From positions 618,999,000-619,062,999 of the forward strand of contig NC_064617.1 in assembly GCF_023898315.1 (NCBI RefSeq): a stretch of 64,000 nucleotides of DNA, given 5' to 3'. This document shows, piece after piece, positions 24,757 to 35,370 of this stretch; the first letter of the stretch is position 1, and the number at the start of each line of letters is the position of its first letter. Source of the DNA: Schistocerca nitens (Eukaryota; Arthropoda; Insecta; Orthoptera; Acrididae). The notes beneath the pieces are model-generated. The model saw only the letters and a list, made by a program, of their open reading frames with translations. It had not been told where the DNA came from and made no database searches. Made by a program: the position numbers and the translations under genes.

Positions 24757-26495
24757 TCCCAATGGACAGAAAATCCTAGGAAGCTCTGGTCTTACGTTAA
24801 ACCAGTAAGCGGTTCGAAACAGCATACCCAGACACTCTGGGATGATAATGGCATTGAAAAAGAGGATGACACGCGTAAAGCTGAAATACTAAACACCTTT
24901 TTCCAAAGCTGTTTCACAGACGATGACCGCACTGCAGTTCCTTCTCTAAATCCTCTCACGAACGAAAAAATGGCTGACATCGAAATAAGTTTCCAAGTAA
25001 TAGAAAAGCAACTGAAATCACTCAACAGAGGAAAGTCCACTGGACCTGATGGGATACCAATTCGATTCTACACAGAGTACACGAAAGAACTTGCCCCCCC
25101 CCTCCCCCCCTTCTAACAGCCGTGTACCGCAAGTCTCTAGAGGAACGGAAGGTTCCAAATGATTGGAAAAGAGCACAGGTAGTTCCAGTTTTCTAGAAGG
25201 GTCGACGAGCAGATGCGCAAAACTATAGACTAATATCTCTGACATCGATCTGTTGTAGAATTTTAGAACATGTTTTTTGCTCGTGTATCATGTCATTTCA
25301 GGAAACCCAGAGTCTACTCTGTAGGAATCAACATGGATTCCGGAAACAGCGATCGTGTTAGACCCAACTCACTTTATTTGTTCATGAGATCCAGAAAATA
25401 TTAGATACAGGCTCCCAGATAGATTCCATTTTCCTTGACTTCCGGAAGGCGTTCGATACTGTTCCGCACTGTCGCCTGATAAACAAAGTAAGAGCGTACG
25501 AATTATCAAAATATCGGACCAGCTGGATTGAAGAGTTTTTAGCAAACAGAACACAGCATGTTGTTCTCAATGGAGAGACGTCTCCAGACGATGAAGTAAC
25601 CTCTGCAGTGCCACAGGGGAGTGTCATGGGACCATTGCTTTTCACAATATATATAAATGACCTAGTAGATAGTGTCGGAAGTTCCATGCAGCTTTTCGTG
25701 GATGATGCTGTAGTATAGAGAAGTAGCAGCATTAGAAAATTGCAGCGAAATGCGGGAAGATCAGCAGCGGATAGGCACTTGGTGCAGGGAGTGGCAACTG
25801 ACCCTTAACATAGACAATGTAATGTATTGCGAATACATAGAAAGAAGGATCATTTATTGTATGATTATATAGTAGTTGAACAAACACTGGTAGCAGTTAC
25901 TTGTGTAAAATATCTGGGCGTATGCGTACGAAACGATTGGAAGTGGAATGATCATATAAAATTAATTGTTGGTAAGGCGGGTACCAGGTTGAGATTCATT
26001 GGGAGAGTCCTTAGAAAATGTAGTCCACCAACAAAGGAGGTGGCTTACAAAACACTCGTTCGACCCATACTTGAGTATTGCTCATCGGTGTGGGATCCGT
26101 ACCAGGTCGGGTTCACAGAGGAGATAGAGAAGATCCAAAGAAGAGCGGCGCGTTTCTTCACAGGGTTATTTGGTAAGCGTGATAGCGTTACGGAGACGTT
26201 AAGGAAACTCAAGTGGCAGACTCTGCAAGAGAGGCGCTCTGCATCGCGGTGTAGCTTGCTGTCCAGGTTTCGGCTTGGTGCGTTTCTCGATGTGGTATCC
26301 CCGTACTTACACCTCCCGAGGAAATCACGAATGTAAAATTAGAGAGATTCGAGCGCGCACGGAGGCTTTCCAGCAGTCGTTCTTCCCGCGAACCATACCC
26401 GACTGGAACAGGAAATGGAGGTAATGACAGTGGCACGTAAAGTGCCCTCCGCCACACATCGTTGGGTGTAGATGTCGATGGATCGATCATCATGA
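24757..26495 (+). mobile_element. Jockey/CR1-like LINE, 5'-truncated
   Basis: The + strand reads a non-LTR reverse transcriptase: SLNRGKSTGPDGIPI (about 25020), ISLTSICCRILEHVF, FLDFRKAFDTVPH (about 25430), VPQGSVMGPLLFTIYINDL (about 25610) and LFVDDAVV (catalytic FxDD, 25695-25715). The frame is lost right after FVDDAVV with a stop at 25716. A C-terminal frame (25827-26336) holds RRAARFFTGLFGKRDSV and a PILEYCSSVWDP motif. The 3' end has a GTAGATGTCGATGGATCGATC-like tail. It begins abruptly at 24757, so it is 5'-truncated, and it lies head to head with the RTE-like relic. Confidence 0.85.
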
Positions 26496-26504
26496 CTTTT
26501 TTTT

Positions 26505-26955
26505 TAATTACAGGTTCTTACCAACTTAAATCGGGACTTATCTGACCAGGCCACAATTTTCGAGTCGTGTAGGGGCCAATCGATATGGTCACGAGTCCTG
26601 GAGTGAAGCTGAACGCGATGTCGTGCTGTTAGCAAAACCTCTCACGTCAGTCATGTGCTGGCGTAGGGCATTAACTCCAGATGTTGCCGCATAGTCCTAA
26701 AGGATACGTTCGTGGTACGTCCCATATTGGATTCTGCGATTATTTCACCGAGTACTGCTTGTCTGTCAACACTGACCCTAAGCCCGCTGCTCACGTTCAT
26801 TAAGCGAAGGCCGTCGGTCACCGCGTTGGCCGTAGTGAGAGGTACTGACTAAAATTTGATATTCGTGGCACACTTTTGACACTATGGATCTCGGAATACT
26901 GAATTCCCTAATGTTTTCTGAAATGGGAATGTCCCTTGCGTCTAGCTCCACACAG
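26505..26955 (-). mobile_element. Tc1-like transposon (family A), second half of the split copy
   Basis: This starts TTCTTACCAACTTAAATCGG, precisely where the half at 22345-22923 stopped, and runs through the N-terminal coding part. The plus strand here parallels copy 1 (2085-2420), including CGGATACGTTCGT and TGACACTRTGGATC. It fades out near 26955, so the outer terminal repeat on this side is missing or too decayed to see. Confidence 0.8.
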
Positions 26956-26959
26956 CAAT

Positions 26960-27435
26960 TGTCACTTGACTGAAAGAAAAGCGGAAGAACGCCACTGCGT
27001 TCCCGTCTTGTTCTACAGATACAGTGCTTCCTCTAAGATGATGTGTTTGCTACTGCTTCCCAGTATGGGTGATATGAATAAACAAAAGAAGTTTGTCACC
27101 GAGAAAAACATGATGTCTCAAATGGTGCACTACTTCACAACGTTTTACCATTCTCTCCAGTCGATTCAGAAGAAGTTTCTAAAGGCCGTCTGATGAATTA
27201 ATTGTAACCGATATTTGTAGTGTATTGCAACTGTAAGAAATATGTGGCACTGTCCTTAAAACATGCTATTTTTTAAATATTTAAACCACATGGCAAAAAT
27301 ACGTGTTTAAAGCTGCTTGGACGCCTTTCTAACTGACCATTTGCATGCTTTCCGATCTGCCTATGTAAGCACAGACCAGCTGTGGTTTGCATGCGAAAAA
27401 ATATTATCGATGTCAGTCGACAGATACATACCACT
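26960..27435. other. Unassigned sequence
   Basis: Nothing recognised, except that the last 80 bases may already belong to the LINE that follows. Confidence 0.35.
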
Positions 27436-27439
27436 TAAA

Positions 27440-29585
27440 TTAATAAGACATGGTACTTATCCCCCATAGTATGCGAAACAGGGCAGAACACTGTTGCAGA
27501 AGCAACGAAAAAACCATGCGACATTTAAAAGAACACGAAATTCTCAAAATTGATCAAGTTTATAGAAGCTCGAAATTTATAGTCAATTTCAGTGCGAGAT
27601 GCTTCGGACAGTTTCTGCAACGATATCTGGCAGAAAACGCAAATAGGTTCTGGTCACATATAAAGTACACCAGAACCAAGACGGAATCAACACCTATACT
27701 GCACGATAACACTGGTTACCTCACTGATAACAGTGACACTGAAGAAAAGTTACTAAATATGGTTTTCCGGAACTTCTCTACGAAAGAAGACGAAGTAAAT
27801 ATTCCAGAATTCAAATCGAGAACAACTGCCAATATGAGTCACTTACTAGATATCCTCTGTGAGACGAAGCAGCTTGGATCATTTGATAAAGGCAAGACCT
27901 TCGGTTTAGATTGTACGTCAATCAAGTTCATTTCAGAATATGCTGATTCAATAGCTGCAGGCGTACCAATTATGTACAACCGCTCGCTCGTTAAAATATC
28001 CGTACCTAAAGATACACAAGTCACACCAATACTCAAAAAAGGCAGTAGATGTTATCCATTGAACTACAGACCCACATTACTAACGTGGATTTGCAGTAGG
28101 ATTAATGGAACATATACTGTGTTCGAACGTTATCAATTATCTCAAAGAAGACGATTTATTGAGAAACAGTCAGCACAGATTCAGAAAATATCGTTCTTGT
28201 TAAACAAAACTAGCTTATTATTCTCGCGAAATAATGAGTGATATCGACAGCAGATATCGGATTGATACGATATTTTTAGACTTCTGGAAGACATTCGACA
28301 TCGAGCCTCACGAGCCTCTTCTAATCAAATTGCGTGCCTATGGAGTGTCGTTTTAGCTGTGCGATTGGAATCGTAATATCCTGTCAGAATGGTCACAGTT
28401 CGAAGTAACTGACGGAAAGGCATCGAATAAAACAGAAGTAATATCTGGCATTCACCAAGAAAGTGTTGCAGGCGCCGCTACTGTTTCTGATATACATAAA
28501 CGATATAGGAGACAATCTGTGCAACCCTCTTAGATTGTTTGCAGATGAAGCAGTCATTTATTGTCTTTAAAGTCATCAGATGATCAAGACCAATTACAAA
28601 ATGATTTAGACAAGATGTTTGTATGGTGCGGAAAGTGTCAGTTAACTCTAAATAATGAAAAGTATGATATCATCCACATGAGTACTACAAGGAATCCTCT
28701 AAATTTCGGTTACACGAGGCATGACACAAATCTAAAGACTGTAAATCTGTAAATTCAACTAAACATTTAGGAAATACAGTTACGAATAACTTATATTGGA
28801 ATGATCACGTAGCTGATGTTGTGGATAATGCAGGTCAAAGACTGTGATTTAGTGCCAAAACATTAGAGAGTGCAACGAGGCTACTAAAGGGACTGCCGGC
28901 CGGGGTGGCCGAGCGGTTCTAGGCGTGTCAGTCTAGAACCGCTCGACCACTGCGGTCGCAGGTTCGAATCCTGCCTGGGGCATGGATGTGTGTGATGTCC
29001 TTAGGTTAGTTAGGTTTAAGTAGTTCTAAGTTCTAGGGGACTGATGACCTCAGAAGTTAAGTCCCATAGTGCTCAGAGCCATTTTTTTTACTAAAGGGAC
29101 TGCTTGCACCACGTCTGTCCGCCCTCTTCTGGAATGTTGCTGTGCGGTGTGGAATCCAGCTAAGATTGGACTGACGAAGGACAATGAAAAAGTTCAAAGA
29201 AGGGAATCTCATTTTATACTATCATAAAATAGGGGAGGGAGTACCACGGACATGATACGTGAATTGAGATGACAATTCTTAAAAGAAAAGACTTGTTCGT
29301 TGCGGCTGGATCTTCTTGGGAAATTTCAATCACAGACTTTATCCTTTGATTGCGAAAATATTCTGTTGGTGCCTACCTACAAAGGGAGACATGATCGTCA
29401 CGATAGAATAAGAGAAATCAGAGCTCGCACAGAGAGGTTTAAGTTCTCGTTTTTCGCTTGCGCCGTTGGAGAGTGGAGAGGTAGAGAAATTGTTTGAAGG
29501 TGGTTCTATGAACCCTCTGCCAGGAATTTTGTTGTGAATTGAAGAGTAATCACGTAGATGTAATGTAGATGTAGACATCAGATAC
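27440..29585 (+). mobile_element. Jockey/CR1-like LINE relic (second family), split by a SINE
   Basis: An open stretch (27450-28241) includes RFWSHIKYTRTKTESTPILH, LGSFDKGKTFGLDCTSIKFI and PILKKGSRCYPLNYRP, the fingers region of a non-LTR reverse transcriptase. Other frames follow with IFLDFWKTFDIEPH (about 28270), LFADEAVIY (28532-28561) and LQNDLDKMFVWCGKCQLTLN (about 28590). The catalytic FADD reads FADE, so the second Asp is lost. The 3' end (29300-29585) has CCCTCTGCCAGG and a GTAGATGTAATGTAGATG tail, shared with 1210-1475. A SINE sits at 28897-29089. Inactive. Confidence 0.8.
28897..29089 (+). mobile_element. tRNA-derived SINE (family A)
   Basis: The A box (TGGCCGAGCGG) and B box (GGTTCGAATCC) are intact and followed by the family-A body. 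A perfect 14-bp target duplication, ACTAAAGGGACTGC, flanks it at 28883-28896 and 29090-29103. It is inserted in the LINE at 27440-29585. The part between the boxes is unusual because it contains a second tRNA-arm-like stretch (GTCTAGAACCGCTCGACCAC). Confidence 0.92.
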
Positions 29586-29589
29586 ATAG

Positions 29590-30255
29590 ACACAAATAAA
29601 TTTCGGAATCCAATTAACAAAAGAAGCATCATTTTGACCGTCAGCAGAAATGTTATACAACAGTTATCCAGTAAATCTGTTAAATATCGTACTGTGTTGC
29701 CCAGGACACACCGAATGCACACTAGTGGATATCCAACGGTCAAAACCAGTGCAATGTTTATTTACGATTCTCCCTTCGGGAATGTATATTGTACCCCTAT
29801 TAGTATTTTTCTGGAAAGAGCTCCACTAAAAGTACAAATGATTAAAACAAGTAACAGGTTTAAACGCACGTCAATTTCTGGGATATTTCATCGTTTTTAA
29901 ATACGTGATAGTTACGACAGAGTATAGCAGTTTTCAACAAAAATAAGTTCTTTATCGGGGCTCACTAGAAAATGTTGATGTTACTGTATGATGGATCAGG
30001 TTATTAAATAATATTTTTTTTAAAAAATGAAGATGTCGTTGACAGCACGAATCATGTTTACGTTGAGGTGAATCAGTTAACTCATCGTCAACGAAAAGAC
30101 TTTTTACCAGCAAGCTGGGTATTATCACATGGGGACCTTATAATGGAGCTATGATTCTTAACCGTAATGCAGTTTCCTGTCATCTCAACAACCGATAATG
30201 GTGCTTATAGTTGACTTTCGTTGATAGTCACATGTAGACTAAGTGTAGATGGATT
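29590..30255. other. Unassigned sequence
   Basis: No feature recognised. Confidence 0.35.
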
Positions 30256-30271
30256 TCGAATCAGATCCCGC

Positions 30272-30436
30272 TCCCGGGTTCGATTCCCGGCGGGGTCAGG
30301 GATTTTCTCTGTCTCGTGATGACTGGGTGTTGTGTGATGTCCTTAGGTTAGTTAGGTTTAAGTAGTTCTAAGTTCTAGGGGACTGATGCCCATAGATGTT
30401 AAGTCCCATAGTGCTCAGAGCCATTTGAACCATTTT
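30272..30436 (+). mobile_element. SINE with family-A tail but a different head, 5'-truncated
   Basis: It starts inside a tRNA-like B box (GGGTTCGATTCCCGG), passes through GGATTTTCTCTGTCTCGTGATG, absent from family A, and then joins the family-A body (GTGATGTCCTTAGGTTAGTT) and tail. A perfect 11-bp target duplication, TCAGATCCCGC, flanks it at 30261-30271 and 30437-30447. This shows two SINE families sharing one 3' part. Confidence 0.87.
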
Positions 30437-31041
30437 TCAGATCCCGCATTGAAACTGCTACGAGGTGTTTACATGCTTTTTTATATTAGAGGGCATTATC
30501 AAGGGCAGCTTATTTTGCGTATCAATTAGAATTATACTCCTGTGCACTAAAAGTTTCAAATTTAATATTGCGAGACGTTTACTCTATGGAAAGAAACTGT
30601 GAAAATTAACTTGTCGAAGACCAACATACGTACAGGAATCTTTCGAAAAGTCCTAAAATCTAGAAAAGCATAAATTATGATGAATAACTGTTCGTGTATG
30701 TATGTATGGGTATGTGCAGCTTGTACGTATATAGCTGAGACTCAAACTGTCTCGTTAAAGTATATACTGCAAAAAAAGGCTGTTTCGTTATGTCATACTG
30801 GAAAACTCCGAACGATCGAATCAAATGCGATTTCATGCTTAACGTTTTAGGGTGAAAGAAGAAAATTCCCGAAGTATTTCCCTTCTCTAATTCTCCCTAC
30901 ACAGCCGTGAACCTGGGAGTGTTTTAAGTAGATCTTTTGCGTAATTCGTAAACTTCATCTTCTTTGAAGGTAAAATGGTTTCGATAGTGTCTTATATTTT
31001 TTTTTTCCTTCCACATTCCTGCCGTCAGTGTTCGAGGCAAC

Positions 31042-31245
31042 AAAAAAATTTTCAAATGTGTGTGAAATCTTATGGGACTTAACTACTTATGTCATCAGTC
31101 CCTAAGCTTACACACTACTTAACCTAAATTATCCTAAGGACGAACATACACACCCATGCCCGAGGGAGGACTCGAACCTCCGCCGGGACCGGTGGCACAG
31201 TCCATGACTGCAGCGCCCTGGACCGCTCGGCTAATCTCGCGCGGC
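31042..31245 (-). mobile_element. tRNA-headed SINE (family E)
   Basis: On the minus strand, a B box (GGAGGTTCGAGTCCTCCC type) and an A-box-like GCCGAGCGGTCCAG lie in the head. The body differs from family A but follows the same layout. A 9-bp near-perfect duplication (GAGGCAACA at 31034 and GAGGCTACA at 31248) flanks it. Confidence 0.82.
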
Positions 31246-31485
31246 TTGAGGCTACAGCGTAGTGTAGTGTCCAATGCGTTACTTTGTTTTGGGAAAATGG
31301 AATTCGTATGCTCTGGTCTGTTCGTACACTGATTATGTATTTTTTCCTTTGCGTTTCGTCGCAAAGTTTCAAAAATTGGCACTGCTGAGGTACCTTGGTA
31401 AAACATTTGCGATAAAGGTAAAGTCCGTGGCGCTCAATCCGTAAACTGGGTTCTGGCCTGACTGAAGGTAGCCTTTTAGGGCGAT

Positions 31486-31546
31486 GTTACACTATTAAAT
31501 GTACTGGACGATATTGTTTCGTCCAGTATATGGGACTCAGTGTAAC
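31486..31546. repeat. 61-bp palindrome (nested inverted repeats)
   Basis: Outer arms GTTACACT (31486-31493) and AGTGTAAC (31539-31546) enclose inner arms TACTGGACG (31502-31510) and CGTCCAGTA (31520-31528). It may be a transposon terminus, since a possible transposase-like frame lies to the right on the minus strand. Confidence 0.75.
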
Positions 31547-31589
31547 AAGGAACTTTCGTCAAATGTTGCCTTACTTCCAGTTTATTTGA

Positions 31590-32153
31590 TCAACTCCAGC
31601 GCTTCGCCTTAGATCTGGTCAAAGAAATTGTTCCTCTTCTGTTTCCTCCAATGAGAAATATAAACACTAGGAGCGCTTGCATCGCTGTATCTGTCTGACA
31701 TCCAATGTTTATTAACATGTCTTCGAAATTAACATGGTGTGTCGCATCTACGACGAAATTGATAGCAGTGTACGGCGCAGATGAAGCACTGTATCCCGAA
31801 TACAAAAGCAGAATATGAAGCAACGAGAGCTGTAAGAAAATTGTTATGGCCATTAAGCGTAAAGTATGTTCAGGATGTATCCCCAGGATATAAAACAGAT
31901 AATCTACAACTTTTGTAAAAATAAAAATATTTTTTATGGCCGTGGTAAGTACTAAATAGTTATTTGCCTTCAGTTTCAAACATTTCTGGTATTCCTTTTT
32001 GTCAATGTGCACTGCGGTATTCGAGCGCTGTATTGTAGAGTACCTCTCTCCCCCTGCAAGAAATAGCAATGTAACGGTGAGCCTGTCCTTTCCTGATGTA
32101 GCTAAGCCACTTTTCCTGAGCACGAATTGAAATGTACTCTCGTTTATTCGCAA
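31590..32153 (-). pseudogene. Possible PIF/Harbinger-like transposase fragment
   Basis: An open frame of 187 codons starts MRINESTFQFVLRKSG and continues DRLTVTLLFLAGGERYSTIQ. That resembles the N-terminal part of Harbinger-type transposases (an ESF..LL segment, then ERLAVTLRFLATG.SY in family members). The later residues do not match anything I know, so only the first 45 residues support the call. It could also be a chance open frame fused to a relic. Low confidence. Confidence 0.35.
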
Positions 32154-32494
32154 GTAATTTTCATACGACTTTACGTTCTCGACTTGCAGCTTCCGTTAAC
32201 AAATTTTGTGTAGGCTTTTATTATCTCCCCGTGAAACGACTCTGTTCCTCTTCCAAATGCAAACATAATCCAATCGTAATACACAGTTCCAGGTCACAGT
32301 AATAAGTCATTGTCCATCATTCTGAAACGCTGACGAAATATTGGATGAGAGTGTAATACACCCTATTGCTCCGCGTGAAAGATCTGTGTCCACTATTTGA
32401 TCGGATTTCTTTGTCCAACAAACTTGATTGTATAATGGCCCTTCATCCGCTGGAAATATCTCCCTTACTCAAACTGATAGCAGGGCGAGTGGAC

Positions 32495-32612
32495 AGGGGG
32501 TCATCCTGGACGGACTGGAACGAGAAGAAATCCCCACTCCCACTCAGGATTGAACGCGAGATCTCTCGGAACAGAGTCCAGAACTCAACTTGCTAGACCG
32601 TCACGCCTACTA
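32495..32612 (-). mobile_element. Possible tRNA-headed SINE fragment
   Basis: On the minus strand, GTGACGGTCTAGCAAG and CGCGTTCAATCCTGAG are spaced like pol III A and B boxes, and a GGATTTCTTCTCGTTCC body follows. No target duplication was found, so this is tentative. Confidence 0.4.
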
Positions 32613-32619
32613 AAAGATT

Positions 32620-33240
32620 TATGAGAATAGTTATCTACCTTAATACGTCTGATGAAGGAATAATTAGTGTGGAGAATAACTTAATTCAATGGCGTCTTTA
32701 AGCTAGATACGTTGTTAAACTACTGTGAATATTTAAAAAAAATCATTCCAACAATAATTGTTACGTTTTATAAAAAATAGGTACGTTTTATAAAAAAGTA
32801 TGATCGTACATTGCATAATCCCATGCCACCGCATGTTATTCCTCTTTCCAACATCCCCTAAGTGAACTGAATATCCATTATTCCTTTGCATCGTAACCCA
32901 CTTCCAGATACATGTCAAAATGTTGAAATACTACATAATAACAGAAATATCTGGCATGTGTTAAGAACAGCAATCTTTATTTCCGTCATACGTAATCAGT
33001 ACGTGCTTGTGGTGGGGTCAACTGCTGTAACTAAGCGCATAGTGCATTTCCCCGCCAAATATATCCCCGTATCTCCGTACGTAATGAGATGACGTGATGT
33101 ACAATCTAAAGAGCGTGTCAAAGAATGGGCGTAGTGCTTTCGCACTGTAACCTTCCGAAATTTGGCATTTCCCGTTCGTGGCATACCACCTGTTGCACTT
33201 TGCGAGATAAGATCAAGATAACTCGTTTCACTGTGATAAT
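32620..33240. other. Unassigned sequence upstream of the peritrophin-like gene
   Basis: It probably contains the upstream regulatory region of the gene starting near 33290, but I cannot point to specific factor sites. Confidence 0.35.
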
Positions 33241-33256
33241 TCCATACGTGCTGTGA

Positions 33257-33263
33257 TATATAA
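33257..33263 (+). promoter_or_regulatory. TATA box of the peritrophin-like gene
   Basis: The sequence TATATAA lies 75-81 bases upstream of the ATG at 33338. That would place transcription start near 33285-33293 and leave a 5' UTR of about 50 bases. No clear arthropod TCAGT initiator is seen. The assignment depends on the downstream exon model, which is supported independently by a good donor site and a signal peptide that forms only after splicing. Confidence 0.55.
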
Positions 33264-33337
33264 GCTCTAGCCGCCACTGGCTATCCATAGTAGCCGCATT
33301 CGCTTAGAACCGTCGAAATCTCAGACGCGTTTCCGAC

Positions 33338-33350
33338 ATGAATCTACGAG
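33338..33350 (+). CDS. Coding exon 1 of peritrophin-like mucin (MNLR plus one base)
   Basis: This 13-base coding exon reads ATG AAT CTA CGA G and is followed directly by a strong donor, GTGAGT, at 33351. The single left-over G (phase 1) joins CA at the acceptor 39273/39274 to make GCA (Ala). The spliced N-terminus is MNLRA followed by the hydrophobic SVLTTVLVVIATAAVHA, a textbook signal peptide with a short basic n-region. A TATA box lies about 80 bases upstream and the start context (CCGACATGA) is acceptable. The split is inferred from sequence only; an RNA read across 33350/39274 would settle it. A different upstream exon remains possible, but the frame, phase and peptide fit together well. 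Confidence 0.7.
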
Positions 33351-34479
33351 GTGAGTTACAGCAATAGCTTATTTTACCGTCTGCGTTTGTGATTGCCGCT
33401 GTTCTCTTTCAAAGGGTTCCCTATACAGATGTGTTAGACATGCACTAGGGATCGACTCTATACCACATACGTTTCTGTGTCTGTATATTGAGGATTCCCA
33501 AGGGGATTGTCACTGGGAATAAGGTGCAACGTTTTCATGTTTCTTGTGTACTTCGTCTCTGCAGAAAGTTTACCACTTGTGACCTGTTTTCAGATCTGTT
33601 AATTAATAACTGTAATTAAAGCAACATTCAGTTAATTAAGAGATGAATTAACAAATTAGGACACTGTTAGATAGAACTTATGGTTTCGTTACTTAAAGTC
33701 ACAAATTTATTAGCAGCTAAGACTTACTGAGTGCTTAGTGGATGTTCTGTGATTGAGACCACTCGGTTTAGTTTCTTATTCGACTACTCTCGTATTTGAC
33801 AGAAGTGCTTCCTGTAGCATGGAAAGCATTAATTTTCTTCGTTTATGATACTATGATTTTGCCTAGATGGGTCATATAAGGCACTATTTTGGGACAGAAT
33901 TTCACTGTTCGTAAACGTTAAGCATTGCAGTTTTGGTTGTTAAACAAAAATCGCTATTCCCGCCATCGAGTTTTGACTTGTAGTTCCGTATTAGTTGCAT
34001 AATACTTTACTACACAGAACTTGAGTAATTTCCTTCTGTAATTCTGCTACTGACTCGATTGTTAATTTGTTATAAAATTCTCTGCTCATCCAGTTCTATA
34101 GGAGCTTCGCAATAATGTTAAGTTTTACAAACACTTCATTATATTCAAAGGTGTTTCTTCTTAAATGCGTAGTTTAACAGGTATTATAGTTTCGTATGCT
34201 GCTGAGTTTTTCTAAAGAGTTATCCAACCCACATTTGCTCATAGCATTGCGATGACTCATCCTGTGGACTTCTCTGCATAATTGTACCTGAAAAGTGCTA
34301 TTGGACGTAATGTACACAATAATGGATTTATCATTGTGCTTAAAGCAACGGTAACAGCAATAAAAGACTTTACTTCTAATGACTCAGAAAATAAACGACT
34401 ATCCCAATGCTCTCACCTCAATTGCTGCATTTCTTTTCCCTGAATCGTAAGATAAAGTTACGAAATCTTTTAAGAATGT

Positions 34480-35370
34480 GGAACATTTCAAGAGCCGAAA
34501 TTATTGTTGTTGCTATTATGGTCTTCACTCTGAAGACTAGTTTGTTGCAGTTCTCCGTGCTATTCTATCTTGTGCAAGCCTATTCATCCCTGAATGACTG
34601 CTGCAGCCTACTTCCTTCTGAATCTGCTTGTTATATTCATTTCTTTGTCTCATCCTACGATTTTTACTCCTCCCCCCCTCCACCCCACCGCTAAACTGGA
34701 TACCCCTTGATGTCTCAGAATGTGCCCTAACAACAGGTCCCTTTTTTTAGTCTAGCTGAGCCACAAATTTCTTTTCTCCGCAGTTCTATTCAGTACCTCG
34801 TAACTGGTTACGAGATCTATCTATTTAACCTTCGGCAGTCTTCTGTAGTACATTACGTAAGCTTGTATTCTCTTCTTGTATATAGAAAGCTTATAGCTGT
34901 TTATCGTCACAAAGCTACACTCCGTACAAATACGTCCAGAAGAGGCTTCCTAACACTTAAATCTATATACTTTTCTTTATAAACGCTCTTTTGCCATTAT
35001 CAGTATACTTTTTATATACTCTCTTCTATAGCCATCAACATTTATTTTGCTGCCTTATTAACAAAATTCGTCGTAAACTTCAAGTGTCTCGTTTCCCAAT
35101 CTAATTCCATCAGCACCACTCGATTGATTTCGACTTCATTCGATTGTCCATGTCTTGCTTTTGTTAAAATTAATTTTATAGCCTCCTGTCAAGACACTGT
35201 CCATTCTGTTCAACTGCTCTTCCAAGTCCCCCTTACATGCTCCTCTGCCCTTGTAACTGCATTTTGGTTTCTGTACAATTATTAAATAGAGTTTCGCTTC
35301 CTTCAGAATTTCAAAGAGAATACTCGAGTCAACTGGGTCAAAACCTTTCTCTAAGCCTGCAAATGGTTAA
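34480..35370 (-). mobile_element. RTE-like LINE relic in the intron
   Basis: The + strand shows the antisense of an RTE-like LINE 3' half: GTCTTCACTCTGAAGACTAG, CAAGACACTGTCCATTCTG, TTCAACTGCTCTTCCAAGTC and a CATTATCAGTATACTTTTTA stretch. The coding sense is minus, with 3' end near 34490. It is heavily decayed, and the match is lost around 35370. Confidence 0.6.

Larger units (their letters stand above)
22924..24757 (-). mobile_element. RTE-like LINE relic
   Basis: The minus strand at 23323-23568 reads ENSEKLNIRIDGHEVDDVKEF and GLNLRKKFLRTYVWST, typical of the region after the reverse-transcriptase core in insect RTE-like or related LINEs. The 3' end lies at 22924 beside a T-rich tail (plus-strand TTTTTCTTTTTGAGTCATC). 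The reverse-transcriptase core is missing, and sequence from near the endonuclease start is present around 24600-24750 (plus-strand CATTCCGCGGCCCGACCCG). It carries a 318-bp internal tandem duplication and a family-A SINE. Confidence 0.72.

Noticed and set aside
24559-24825. Host exon at a minus-strand frame of 88 codons
   Set aside because: The sequence belongs to the RTE-like relic 5' part and the start of the neighbouring LINE.
2819-31245. tRNA genes at the A-box/B-box sequences
   Set aside because: Each is joined to a SINE body, most have target-site duplications, and no acceptor or anticodon stem pairs properly.
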